The position numbers were made by a program, and so were the translations under genes. The notes beneath the pieces were generated by a model that was given only the letters and a program-made list of their open reading frames with translations, searched no databases and was not told the DNA's origin. Below are positions 48,035 through 58,308 of a DNA stretch of 64,000 nt, one piece after another (position 1 is the stretch's first letter; every line of letters starts with the position of its first letter). The stretch comes from Moniliophthora roreri (taxonomy: Eukaryota > Basidiomycota > Agaricomycetes > Agaricales > Marasmiaceae). The stretch is from positions 345,887 to 409,886 of the forward strand of contig LATX02000212.1 of the NCBI GenBank assembly GCA_001466705.2, written 5' to 3'.

Positions 48035-48495
48035 CCGCTGAGGGTAAGCCCTTCGGAATCGCTGGCCGAGTTCACGACTCATCGAGTGTCTCCTGCCTGA
48101 GTAGGCAGGGCGGGCCATTAGAAAAATGACATCATCTTTTCCATGGCATTTCCGGCATGCCAGGAAATCTGCCAACTCATAAATTGGACTCATCCACACT
48201 GGTAATCTGCATGCATATAACATTTCATACATATGATAATCATTAGTAGATGCATTGAGGTATTTTTGACATTCTTTAGCAATTTGTGGCACCAGGAAAA
48301 GCCAAATCAAACATAATTTCCCCAACAAATGACATAGCTTGTAGCCTGTGACTTTTTGCCTTTTTAGGGGGTAAACAGGCCATAAAAAGCGGCAAAAAGC
48401 GGCAAAAAAGTTTTTGCCAAAATTCTGATGGGCCCCGTCCTAGGGTATTCTCGGCCGAGAACCTTCTCAACCCCCAAGAGGTCACGCCGATTCAA

Positions 48496-50491
48496 TGAGC
48501 ATTGACTTCTTTTGTTTACCTCCCAGTAGTTTCTGAAGATGCGAATATACTACTGCAAGAGAGATAGCGACCTGGAAACTTCTGCTACCAGCGAAGTCTC
48601 ATCACAGGCATTCGCCGCTTTCGGAATCAGAATATGGTCTTGCGACGTCGACGACTATGCCATCATCAGTCTGAACTTGGTCGGGCAGCCAAAGAGGACG
48701 GGTACCCCGCAGATGCTGTGGTTGAGACGTTCGACTCCACGCTGGCCGGATGCCATGGTAATCAGGCTGTAAGCTCAGATTTTGGCTTGAGTTCGCCATG
48801 CTCATATCCCTCAGGAATTCGACCAAATGAGACTTCGATTTCAGGAACGGTAGATAAATCAATTGCATGTTTTCGGTTCTATGAGCTGAAAGCAAATAGC
48901 TTCACTTTTCCTGTAGATTGCGTGGCTTGCGTGGTGTCCGGCGAGACGGTTGTCGATCTCGAAGGTGAGTGTTGTCAATCATGGACCTTTATATCTTCTG
49001 ATAATCTGGACTTAGACCTTCTAGGTAGTGACGATTCCAAAGTCATACGGATAGTTTTGACTACGGGGGATTGCATCGTTTTTCCTGCCGGTCTGGTCCG
49101 CAAAGCCTATATTAATGAAGACTATAAATCTGCTTTCATTATGAAGGTGAAGTCCGGCTCTCCAGGCTAGCACCGTTATTCGTAATCTAATGATGGACCA
49201 ATTATTTAGGGAAAACCCCGAGCCAGTTTCAAATCAATTACTGGGGAAGAATTACAGAACCACCCAATCCGTAATAGTTTCTTGAGGAGTGTTGGGCTTG
49301 CGTAGGCACGAGGTGCTGTACGGTGCTGTTGTACGTGCCAACCTCAGACAATATGAATAGAAGTAACCCAATATACGATTTAGCTTTTGTACGACAAGTC
49401 AGTTCTTTACCGTATACCACCATGCCATCATCGGCTGGCACGGACTGCGTGCCACTAATGGGCTCCCACTTCATTTATCCATTCCAAGTTCGTGAGATAT
49501 TTTTGATTCAAGAATCCAATCTTTGTCGGTCGGTCAACTCATTTTGTATGATGTGTGGCGAGGGTTAGCATGGAGTGTCGATTCTCTCCATATTTCTAAT
49601 TTAGAAAACGAATGAGTTCACGAGCCAGAGTAGCAAGCGTTACTACCAGGCCTCATACGAATCCACACGTAATGTCACCTTATACATCCCAGCTCAGCAT
49701 ACAATAAAATGTAGTTACGCTTCAAAAGGTCTGTTCAATAATCGTACATGTTTTGTATCGTACGCAGTTAAAGGCTATCGCCGGTTTGAATCATAAAATA
49801 AAGACGGGAATTTAACGCTGGCGATCCACGTCATCAAGAAAATTAGGCAGAACGTCAAGAAAGAATAATACTCCAACATGCTAACCTTTCTTCGGAAGCT
49901 CCTTGGGAAGTTCAATGATCAGCGAGCGTAACTCGGGGGGGTCATGGCTCGTTCAACAGAACGATCGTCTCTGGGTTCAGCCATTGCAGTTGCCATTGGT
50001 GGTGGCGGTGGCGTCCTGGCTCTGTCCCTGTCTCTCTCCCGGTCTCGAGGACTCAAACTCCTCCTCCTTTCCCTATCAGCATACCTATCCCCGTTGGCAG
50101 GTAGTGGCGGAGTTCGACTTTTACGACGCTCTCTGCCTCGGTCACGGTCATCAGCATATTTTTCGCGGCGATCTCTGTCATCAGCGTAACGGTCCCTGTC
50201 GCGGTAGTCCCTTTCACGGCGGTCTCTCTCATCAGCATAGCGATCCCTGTCTCTTTTGCCGTCGAGATGACGGTCGCGATCACTGCGCCTCGGACTACGT
50301 GAACGATCTCTGTCGGGGCCAGAACGTGAGGAGCGGGGCGGAGGTGAAGCTCCACGTCGATCAAATCGCCACACGGATGAAGGCGGATTCTTGGCCCACT
50401 TCAAAAGAGTATGAATGAGCAATGGCTGGTTTCTGACGGCTGTAATGACTTACCTCGACGCTCAGACGGGAGCCTTCAAAGTATCGACCTT
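48496..50491 (+). repeat. Segmental duplication, copy 2
   Basis: Partner of 38149-40136. This copy sits in the intact SR gene (its right border lies inside the exon-4/intron-3 region), so the SR part is in its original setting here, while the ARD-like gene here carries the 8-base insertion. Confidence 0.95.
48539..49305 (+). pseudogene. ARD-like gene F', frameshifted duplicate of F
   Basis: Same four-exon layout as F. An 8-base insertion at about 48659-48666, in exon 1 between VDDY and QSELG, shifts the frame. Beyond it the original frame is intact to the stop at 49305. A few substitutions distinguish it from F at the 5' end (for example 'GCATTCGCCGC' instead of 'GCATTGGCCCC'). Confidence 0.8.
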
Positions 50492-51145
50492 CCCTGTAGA
50501 AAAGTATGTTTAGAATCAAGTAGACAATGACGGGATACAAACATTCAACGTACATGTCGTTATAGGCGTCCTCCGCATCGCGAGTGCTGCGGAATTCGAC
50601 GAAGGCGTAACTAGTTCGCGAGGGTGCATTGAGTGTTCAATTCGTTTCGCATGTTTTGATTATAGAGCAGAGAATTTGACAAATTTCGAAATCGAGACAA
50701 TGTTCATGATGAACAATCGCGTCGTGCCTTTTTGAGTGGAAGTTCGTTCATCGTTCAATCTTTGCTTCTTAGATCCTCGACCGCAGCGTCAAAACATAGG
50801 AGAAAAGGCGACGACGCTTCGACGCTCCGACGTATGCTCGTGGAGAAATCCGGTGGGCTCGCGAATCTTCACTACTGCAGTTCGTCGCTCGGCCGGCGTG
50901 CTTGTCCGGGGGGAAAGGCGAAGAAAAACAAGGTCGAGATACTCACGGTGAGTGATGTGCATGGGGGTTTCGAGGAGCAGGAACGTCGCATCGTATTAGT
51001 GGCCCATATCTGAGAAATATTTATGAGCACAAAAAACTGGAGTCAGGAAAAAAAAAGATACGGTTACTTACCTTTCGAATTCGTAAGCAAGATCTCTGGC
51101 ACGGGTTGCTGGATGAAATCCCCTGACGAAGAGGATGCGCTTCAT
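49919..51145 (-). CDS. SR-family splicing factor (one RRM plus RS domain)
   Basis: Predicted 237-aa RNA-binding splicing factor. Five exons in phase: 51072-51145, 50947-51009, 50554-50610, 50454-50493 and 49919-50398. The RRM is spread over the first four exons: MKRILFVRGFHPATRARDLA (RNP2-like start), RYGPLIRCDVPAPRN, YAFVEFRSTRDAEDAYNDM (RNP1) and EGRYFEGSRLSVEWAKNPPS. The last exon encodes the RS-like tail (PPRSSRSGPDRDRSRSPRRS, many DRDRY/DRRE repeats). It would act in nuclear pre-mRNA splicing. Intron 2 is unusually long for this genome (336 nt), a common site of autoregulated splicing in SR genes. The 3' half is duplicated at 39564-40136. Confidence 0.9.
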
Positions 51146-51399
51146 ATCGTCAAAAAGCTGTGTTTTGAGAATGTCCTGGAGTGGCAAGAGCGGACAGTGG
51201 ATGATGGTGGTCGGAAACAAGTCAATGTATCGCACAGCCATAGCCACTCACACATGACTTCATTACACGTGTTTCATTTGCTAGTTGTCCTAAGTACCGG
51301 GATAATTTCTTCTATCAACGAACTATGTTTCTATGAGTTTCCCGCCTATGCTACTCTATTCACTCCTAGAAGTCTCTTGCCATCTATCGAGCGCAATCA

Positions 51400-54300
51400 C
51401 TACCCGTCTTTGCCTCCCCTGATGGTCGTGATAATACCTCGCCACTTGGTGAGCAACGCGGCATCAGGCATCAGTCCTCGTTGACTCGCTCCTTCCTGCA
51501 CAGCCTCTTGACTGTCCCATGTGGCAGTAATTTCATCTACCCATCTCTCCATCCAACGCACAAACCTAACATAATCGTTTTTCTCGCCTCCCCATCCTTG
51601 CGCTAATCCAGTCTCTTCCTCTTGTTTCGTCCCTCTGGCGAACTTCTTTATTTCATCTACAAGAGGTAATCCACCACCCCCATACTCAATGAACAGCACA
51701 AGAGCTGCTGCTAATGTATCTCGCGAGGGTGTGATGTTCAAGTGCCGTTGCCAAGCGAGGACGAGCGGAAGTTGGGATATAGGTGAATCCCCAGAGCCCT
51801 CCCGTGGTACGACCGCCAAAAACAGTATGTAGTCCCTGAAGTGGTCATCCTGAAGAAGCACCTGTGGATACCTGGGCCTTCCATTATCATAGAGCTGATC
51901 GGGCGACATGTCATGCTGCTTCAACAGCCGTCGCAAGGTGAGTGGTTCTCGATGTGGAGGTAATGTCGGAAGAGGTACCGCAACCGAGTCAAGAAAGCCT
52001 TCACTTTCGAATTGGGGAGGACGAAGGTTCGCTGGAGCTCGAATGTCAACCAAGGTCTTTTCTTTGCCGGGATGCAGAATTTCCTGACTGACCACACAGT
52101 CCCAAAAGACCTGGAAGACTAGGCGTGCAGGAATTGGATTGGCGGGGTTATAGGGGTTGGGCGTACGTGCTGTTGGTATACCAACGAGGTGCTCAAGTTC
52201 TAGTAATGCACCATCTTTCGTATTCTGTTCGACTTTAAGCACCGGTTCCTTCCTTATGGGCCATAACCGCCAGCCGCCACTGCGAGCGACACCTGCCAGC
52301 CCGGCACTTCGCATATTAGTCCATGATTTCCTCGCCGCCTGGATTAAGAGTCGGATGGTCATCGAGTCAGGCTGAGTGCCATACAAAGCCACCGAGTTCT
52401 TGAAGAGCCACCATACACCATCGTTTCTGCCCATACGAATCATAGTCACCATGAAGTCATTCATGGCAACAGGATTGAGGTCTATCCTGGGAAACAATCT
52501 CTGCTTGAGACGTTGAGTAGGTTTAGAACGATGTGGTATGGTATAGAACGTCGACCCATACGGGTTCGTTCCGGAAAGAGGTAACGTGAGAGCAGTTGTT
52601 TCTGGATGAGTGATAGACGTAGGATGGATCGATGAGCCGTTTGGATACATTTGCCTATGGGGGTTGGGCTTTAGAGGCACCACCAGACAGCACTCGTTCA
52701 GCAGACCAAAGGCTTTGTTCACTTTCCCGACTCTGGTGAGGGTTTCGAGGCCAGCAGCAACAAAATGCACGTCGAACGCGTATCCCATAGCTTTGGCACG
52801 GGTGAAATACTGTTCGGCGAGGAGGTATGGACTGTTGATGGAGTTTATTTCACCATTCTCCTGACTATTGCGTTCGCCTCGTACGAGAAGTCCACGAATA
52901 AGTTGGGTGTAGAGACGCAAGGTGGGCTTCACTCGAAAATGAGACGAGGCTCGTTGCCGGGAGGTTTGAGAGGGAATAGCCCACTCGAAAAGTGCCACTA
53001 ACGATTGTGCTGCGACCTTGTCAACGGCTTTAGCCGCTTCGCGAAAGGCAGTAAGCCAGTGTAATTGCAGGCCTCGGATTGGCGACTGATAACGGCGTTT
53101 TGAACCCCGTTTGGAGGAACGCCTGTATGCTTTGGAAGCAATGGATCCTAGAAACAGCCGACTGTATGAGCGGCGGCGGCAAAACCGGGACCTATGTCCA
53201 CAACGTTTGTACTGGGTTCGTATACCTCGCTTCCTCCATCTGATCCGGTCCCATTGCGAGGCAGCTTTGATTGGGGCGACCTTCCGGGTCAAGCTTCGAA
53301 GGAACCATATTGCAGAGAACCGTTCCCTATCCAGGTTCTCGCTTCCAGAGAAGAAGCCAACTTCCTTAGCGTCCCCGACCTCCATGGCGGCAACCTGCCC
53401 CTCAGTTTCCAGCTCCTTTAATGTGACCAAGTATTGTTCTTCGTTTTCTACGGCTGGATGTTGGCCAGCAAACAACTTGGCATGCTCGAATAGGTGTTCT
53501 CTACTCGGGACAAAACCTTGCCTAACCGCCCTTTCCCTCAACCATTTGGTCAACTCCACGATAACGAATCTATCCTTGATCAACTCGTCGCAGCTCTCCT
53601 CCCACAAGGAGATCCTTCTGGAACTCATGGCCTTGAGAAGCGTCACGAGGGGGCCAGCAGAGCCAACAGAACGAACTGGATTCCGTTTCATGGCTTGGAG
53701 GAGAAGGTTGAAGTGCCGTCCCGCTGTACGAAAGCCCTTGTCACCTACTCCGAAATCGAGTTGTAGAAACTCCGAAGTGAGGACGTGCATCGGTAGGATT
53801 GCGTTAAACTTGGCAAGGTTCAGCACGGAAAGGATTAGAAGACCTGGTTGTAGGTCTTTTTGGACGTGCGAGAAGTTCGCCATTACGAGGTCCATCATAG
53901 GACCTGCTGCATGGGGCGGAATCCGGACCTTGTAAGCAACAAGATAGAGGAGTACCCATGCAGGGATAGGCGTGCGTTTTGAATTGGTAATGAGAAGCTT
54001 GTCCTGGACGTTAGGTAGCCCGTACTCGAGCAAATGCGAAGGGGGTTCTGTAGGTTCTGTAAGGTATCCCAGTCGAGAGAAATTAAGCACGGCTCTCTCG
54101 ATATTGTCTACGCGTAATAACGGTTGCCAATATCGCACAGCGTCCCGTGTCAAATTGCTTTGACCAAGACCCTCTAGGATTCGCTCCCGCTCAATGTGGG
54201 CTCGCGCCGAAGGTAGACGTTTGGCGAGTAAGGGCCCCAACCCATTAGACTTGTCGATATAGTCGATTAATGAATATACTGAATGATTTGGACCTTCGTC

Positions 54301-54411
54301 CGAGGATAGTAATTGGACGAATCGAGAGGATTTGAATGAATGAAAGGGTGAATTCGAGGTCGAATAAAGTCTTGAGCTATAAGACAAGTATAGTGGGAAA
54401 CATGCACGCAT
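51400..54411 (-). CDS. Large PPR-like mitochondrial protein
   Basis: Single uninterrupted 1003-codon frame. The first ~30 residues (MRACFPLYLSYSSRLYSTSN) are rich in Arg, Ser and Tyr and lack acids, consistent with a mitochondrial targeting peptide. The body has helical-pair segments reminiscent of pentatricopeptide repeats, for example PTLRLYTQLIRGLLVRGE, DVHFVAAGLETLTRVGKVNK, VAMNDFMVTMIRMGRNDGVW and TRDAVRYWQPLL. Such proteins bind organelle RNA. An Arg/Lys-rich stretch at about residues 395-455 (KRCGHRSRFCRRRSYSRLFL) looks unlike its surroundings and could reflect a short double frameshift. The long intron-free frame is unusual for this window. ATG at 54411 gives the targeting peptide. 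Confidence 0.75.
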   Translation of the reverse strand: MRACFPLYLSYSSRLYSTSNSPFHSFKSSRFVQLLSSDEGPNHSVYSLIDYIDKSNGLGPLLAKRLPSARAHIERERILEGLGQSNLTRDAVRYWQPLLRVDNIERAVLNFSRLGYLTEPTEPPSHLLEYGLPNVQDKLLITNSKRTPIPAWVLLYLVAYKVRIPPHAAGPMMDLVMANFSHVQKDLQPGLLILSVLNLAKFNAILPMHVLTSEFLQLDFGVGDKGFRTAGRHFNLLLQAMKRNPVRSVGSAGPLVTLLKAMSSRRISLWEESCDELIKDRFVIVELTKWLRERAVRQGFVPSREHLFEHAKLFAGQHPAVENEEQYLVTLKELETEGQVAAMEVGDAKEVGFFSGSENLDRERFSAIWFLRSLTRKVAPIKAASQWDRIRWRKRGIRTQYKRCGHRSRFCRRRSYSRLFLGSIASKAYRRSSKRGSKRRYQSPIRGLQLHWLTAFREAAKAVDKVAAQSLVALFEWAIPSQTSRQRASSHFRVKPTLRLYTQLIRGLLVRGERNSQENGEINSINSPYLLAEQYFTRAKAMGYAFDVHFVAAGLETLTRVGKVNKAFGLLNECCLVVPLKPNPHRQMYPNGSSIHPTSITHPETTALTLPLSGTNPYGSTFYTIPHRSKPTQRLKQRLFPRIDLNPVAMNDFMVTMIRMGRNDGVWWLFKNSVALYGTQPDSMTIRLLIQAARKSWTNMRSAGLAGVARSGGWRLWPIRKEPVLKVEQNTKDGALLELEHLVGIPTARTPNPYNPANPIPARLVFQVFWDCVVSQEILHPGKEKTLVDIRAPANLRPPQFESEGFLDSVAVPLPTLPPHREPLTLRRLLKQHDMSPDQLYDNGRPRYPQVLLQDDHFRDYILFLAVVPREGSGDSPISQLPLVLAWQRHLNITPSRDTLAAALVLFIEYGGGGLPLVDEIKKFARGTKQEEETGLAQGWGGEKNDYVRFVRWMERWVDEITATWDSQEAVQEGASQRGLMPDAALLTKWRGIITTIRGGKDG

Positions 54412-55472
54412 TCGAGTGACACATCTGAATACACCGTTAGAGACTATACCATCCTCCTCCTAGACAATACTCACCTGGATATTCACCCAAATTTCTGCCC
54501 CTCCGAGTACAACCGGCGTAGTTTTTTTTTGAGTCCGCGATGCCTCCTCTACGAAGAATGAATCTCAAATGAACCTATAAGACATTTTCGTCAGGAATAG
54601 AGACTTTTTCAGCATCAAATATCGCACCTAGTCAATGACGAGCTCAGACAGACGAGTTCAAATAGACCCTAGGACTAAAGTATGCTGCCAGGACAACTTC
54701 TCACGACCTCCAAACGCGTTTCGCGTCACGGGCCTGCCTCTCCTTCGGATTTCCTCATCTCCTCTCAGCTGAGTATAGCTCTTGATTTTCTCTTACGGTG
54801 CATTCGAGTGACTCCCCATTTTTTCAAAGCAACCTCTCCACATCAGCCGGTCATTTCCTAGAGCGGTGGTTACTCCCGTCAGATCAATCTCTTGGAGTTC
54901 TGACGCATTTTAGGCGGTCGCTATATAGTTGCAATAATACTTCCAAAGCCACTGCGATGTGTGGAGATTTCAGCCCGGGCCCGGGTCAGGAATGAATACC
55001 TCCAGATAAACAGTCGACCCGGTTCGTTACAAGCTGCACAACGGGGCTAGTACTAGATTTCATCGTGTTTCTTTGATCTGACTGGAAGGATTCTTGACCG
55101 ATAGTTGAAATTGGAGCCGTCATGGAGCCGTTAGCCCAAGGCCGTGCAGTCCGCAGTCAAGCGCTTTCAGCGGCTTTGCATTGTTGGGACCGCAAATTCG
55201 TTTTCAAAGTATCTAGGTCAGCCAACCATAACGCGGACACTCAGTCCATAATGTTTCTATTGTCTATGTTGATCCTATGTTGATGCTATCACTACTCGTA
55301 CATGTTGCCTTCTACAAGATATCAATTTACAATATAATCCCGATAAATATCATTTACTGCGATATCCAATGCCCGAATCTAACAGGCAGTCAAACATCAA
55401 ATGCTCCCGAAATTGCTTGTGAACGGGAACGCCAAACGCATCGAGCACAGATTCCCTCCCCATTACTGCATC
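54412..55472. other. 1 kb without a supported gene
   Basis: Upstream region of the PPR-like gene and downstream region of the GGPP synthase locus. Only short frames without coding character. Confidence 0.4.
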
Positions 55473-56922
55473 GTCTTGGGGTCAACATGTAGACGGTCCA
55501 TAAGCATTTCAAGACCCTCGTTCCCTCCAAGGCGAGCTATCCATCTGAATCTTGGAGAAATAACGTCGGTGAACTATCCCTCAGGGAAAATAAACACACC
55601 TGAGTCTCGAGACTCGCAGGAACACCGAGCGTGTACTGGAAGCTCTGGGTGCGGTTCTTCAGGTAATTAATTCCATGAAACTTCATCGTCGGTGATGAAG
55701 GTCTCTTCTGTAGGACATCTACAAGTGTTAGTCCTCAGAGAGCAGTTGATACAGAAAGGATCAAGTACTCACTCAGGATCTGGCGATTCTCTGTATCTTC
55801 CCAGATGCCGTGCACAATCGGAAACGAGAATTTGCCTTCGGTGAGGTCTTCTGCAAACCCTTTGTTTGTGGCGTACTTCAGGGTAGATCGGTATCAGTTC
55901 TAGATAGAAGAGGAGATACCAAGGCGTACGTTTGCGCTGGATAAGTTCAGCAAACCATCTCTTATCTGGAAGTACACTCCAATGAGGTTCACGAGGGGAA
56001 CATAATCTCTGATGGATGGCCAGTCAATTTGCTATTCTCCGAAAGAAAAGAAGACACCTTACACGCCAACATTGGCCGTGGCCATAGCCATCATCAGCTT
56101 TATTCCTATTCTTAATAGTCCGCCCGTCTCTGTCAAGTAAAAACGACTATTCAGTGTTGTTCGTCCCCAGAATACCGCCTGGGCTTACTGTTGTTGACCA
56201 TGCCGATGTATTCTCCCTCTGTTGGGCATTGAAGGGAGTCGCGCCAGAGTAAATCGAGACCTTGGCCGCGATGTAAACTGAGTAGCTCGTCTAAAAGCTG
56301 ATGCTTGTTGGCGCTACGAGCAAGAAAGTGGAACGGAGGAACTGTACCCGTGACGATAGCGTCTACATCTGGACCCTGTTGCGACTCGGCATCTTCCTCG
56401 CGTAATTGGCTGTGTTGACCGTCTGGGGTACTCCATATATCTTGTGCGCCACTGCAAGCTTCTTTAGCAGCAGTTCACATATGTATTGGACAAAAACTTA
56501 CCAGGAGAGCCTCGACGCAGTTGTGAATTATCTTGGATGTCATCGATACTAGTTCCCCGATTTAGCAGATACACTATCGCAATCCGTGCAGGTTACCCAC
56601 AGCAAACTTGCACTATGCAGCATATTCACTACCCCCGCGATAGCCTTGGTCTTTTCCTCAGGTACAGCGAGCCATAGATTGAAGGCCGCTATGAATTGCG
56701 ATCTGATGTCCTTCCCGGGATTTGAGGTTATGTACGTGTAAGGCTCCATGATGCACTAGGACTCAGAGTGAGAAACACGCAGATTGCAATCGACAAGTAG
56801 TCACGTACCGATTCATTCTTCTGTGTCCACTCCCATTCGCTGGACAATCGCTCGAGGAGCGTGTCATATAGCTTTGGTCCCGACGTGGACGATTCTTGAT
56901 TCGTTTTGTTGACCTGGCCCAT
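55473..56922 (-). pseudogene. Geranylgeranyl diphosphate synthase, apparently inactivated
   Basis: Recognisable GGPP synthase (makes the C20 precursor of diterpenoids and prenyl anchors). In order: MGQVNKTNQESS leader, EPYTYITSNPGKDIRSQF, NMLHSASLL|IDDIQDNSQLRRGSP with the first Asp-rich motif DDIQD (56530-56544), [110 protein letters not shown]. Three defects: about 11 residues after NTANY are missing with a frame change (56395-56412); the second Asp-rich motif reads RDGLLN instead of RDDxxN (55954-55959); and the last exon is out of frame (about 55535-55550). One defect could be an assembly error, but three argue for a pseudogene. Confidence 0.85.
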
Positions 56923-57407
56923 TAATGCGAACGAAGGCGAAAAGAAACGATGGGGAAGTCGAAGTTAAGAGGAAGCCAAGTCAGATGGATAATCAACTTG
57001 AATATGACGGAATTGAGCTTCACCGCAAATCGACCCCAAAACCGTTGATACGAGCTTGCGGTTCATTCGTCCGAGCTTTCACCGGTTGGATCGGGTATAT
57101 CCAAAGCTCCGATGCTTCGAATCCACTCAAGGCTGCGAGGCAGAGGTCGATGGGTATAACTCGATCCTTACGGCAGAGAAGCAAGCGGCGGACAGCTGTC
57201 AAGATGCTCCCAGAAAAGGTAAGCTGAGGCACATTGTGCGGCCGGGGTGCCGCCAGAAGTCGAATGGATTGCATAGACAGGGTAGACCATCTGATCGTGT
57301 TCCCTGGAACAAGTCGAGGCGAATGGCATCCGCTTTTTAGCTTGCTTATTGCTCTAAGGTACATATGCATATGAGGACAGTATAGGAATACAAAGAAAAT
57401 TGCACTG
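56923..57407 (+). other. Transposon-derived ORF fragment
   Basis: Around 57090-57200 a plus-strand frame reads CEAEVDGYNSILTAEKQAAD, similar to the minus-strand frame at 60802-61062 (LEGSVNGYNSILMTCEACQL). Both seem to be relics of the same repeat-element protein, in opposite orientation on either side of the hAT element. Family not recognised. Confidence 0.35.
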
Positions 57408-57500
57408 ACACTGTCGCTGACCGTCACTTACATGTGTTGCTGACCGTCGCTTACATATGTCGCTGACTGTCGCTTACATGCATCGCTTACAGGCTGAGTC
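57408..57500. repeat. Short minisatellite, GCTGAC(C/T)GTC(A/G)CTTACAT units
   Basis: About four imperfect units of 23 bases. Related 'GTCGCTGAC' sequence recurs at 57655-57710. Confidence 0.7.
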
Positions 57501-58167
57501 GCTACCTATGTAGTATCTAATTAGTACTAAAGCCAAATGATACCTGTAAGCATTGAACTTTGAACTCCAAAATGTACTCTTCATATATGCATATTATACT
57601 ACAGTAACACTACATAGCACAGGACACAGGATGGTAAGATTTTCACCTCCATTGCTGACAGAGTCACTTACGGTGTCACTGACAGTGTCGCCAACTGTCG
57701 CTGACAACGTACATGGTGCACCCTGGCTCTGACCTGCACAAGACCTGCCTCTCACCTCCAATTGCTTATCATTGCCTATGATGCCCCTGACGGCGCATCA
57801 CGTTGCATTCTGTACCTCTCTCCTACACCTCTCACCCATGCCTCTCCCTCACATCTCACACCTGCACCTCTGACACTGCCATCCAGTGCATATGCCTGGA
57901 TAATAACTGTGCCAATAGCAATATGAATCTGGTCAAAAAAATTTATCAGTGTTACAAGCATGACAATGAGTGTAGACAAAGCATGCTAAAGACTCTTCAG
58001 GGCCTAACCTGCTACTGCTAGCAACTCTAAAGTACAGAAGAATCAGTAAAATTCTTTGGAGTTTTCAGCAATCTTGCTGATACTGGGCATTGTGTCTGGA
58101 AAGAAAAAATATTGATGATAGTGGGCGGTATTTAGTGTAGATGGCAAAACTCGCTGGGGCCAATATC

Positions 58168-58200
58168 GCCAGGCAAAATGGCAAAACCATTTTGCCTGGC
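58168..58200. repeat. Perfect 14-bp hairpin in the hAT left end
   Basis: GCCAGGCAAAATGG, a 5-base CAAAA loop, then its exact reverse complement. Confidence 0.9.
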
Positions 58201-58308
58201 AATATCCACAGCTGGCAAAACTCTGACCGAACTTTGTTTTCAGATTGAATCAACACACCCTGCGGCGCTTTCTCTTCGTTGTTCAATGATAATCTCTCTA
58301 TTCTACTG

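Noticed and set aside
53111..53935. 274-codon plus-strand frame
   Set aside because: Antisense to the PPR-like gene, with no recognisable motif.
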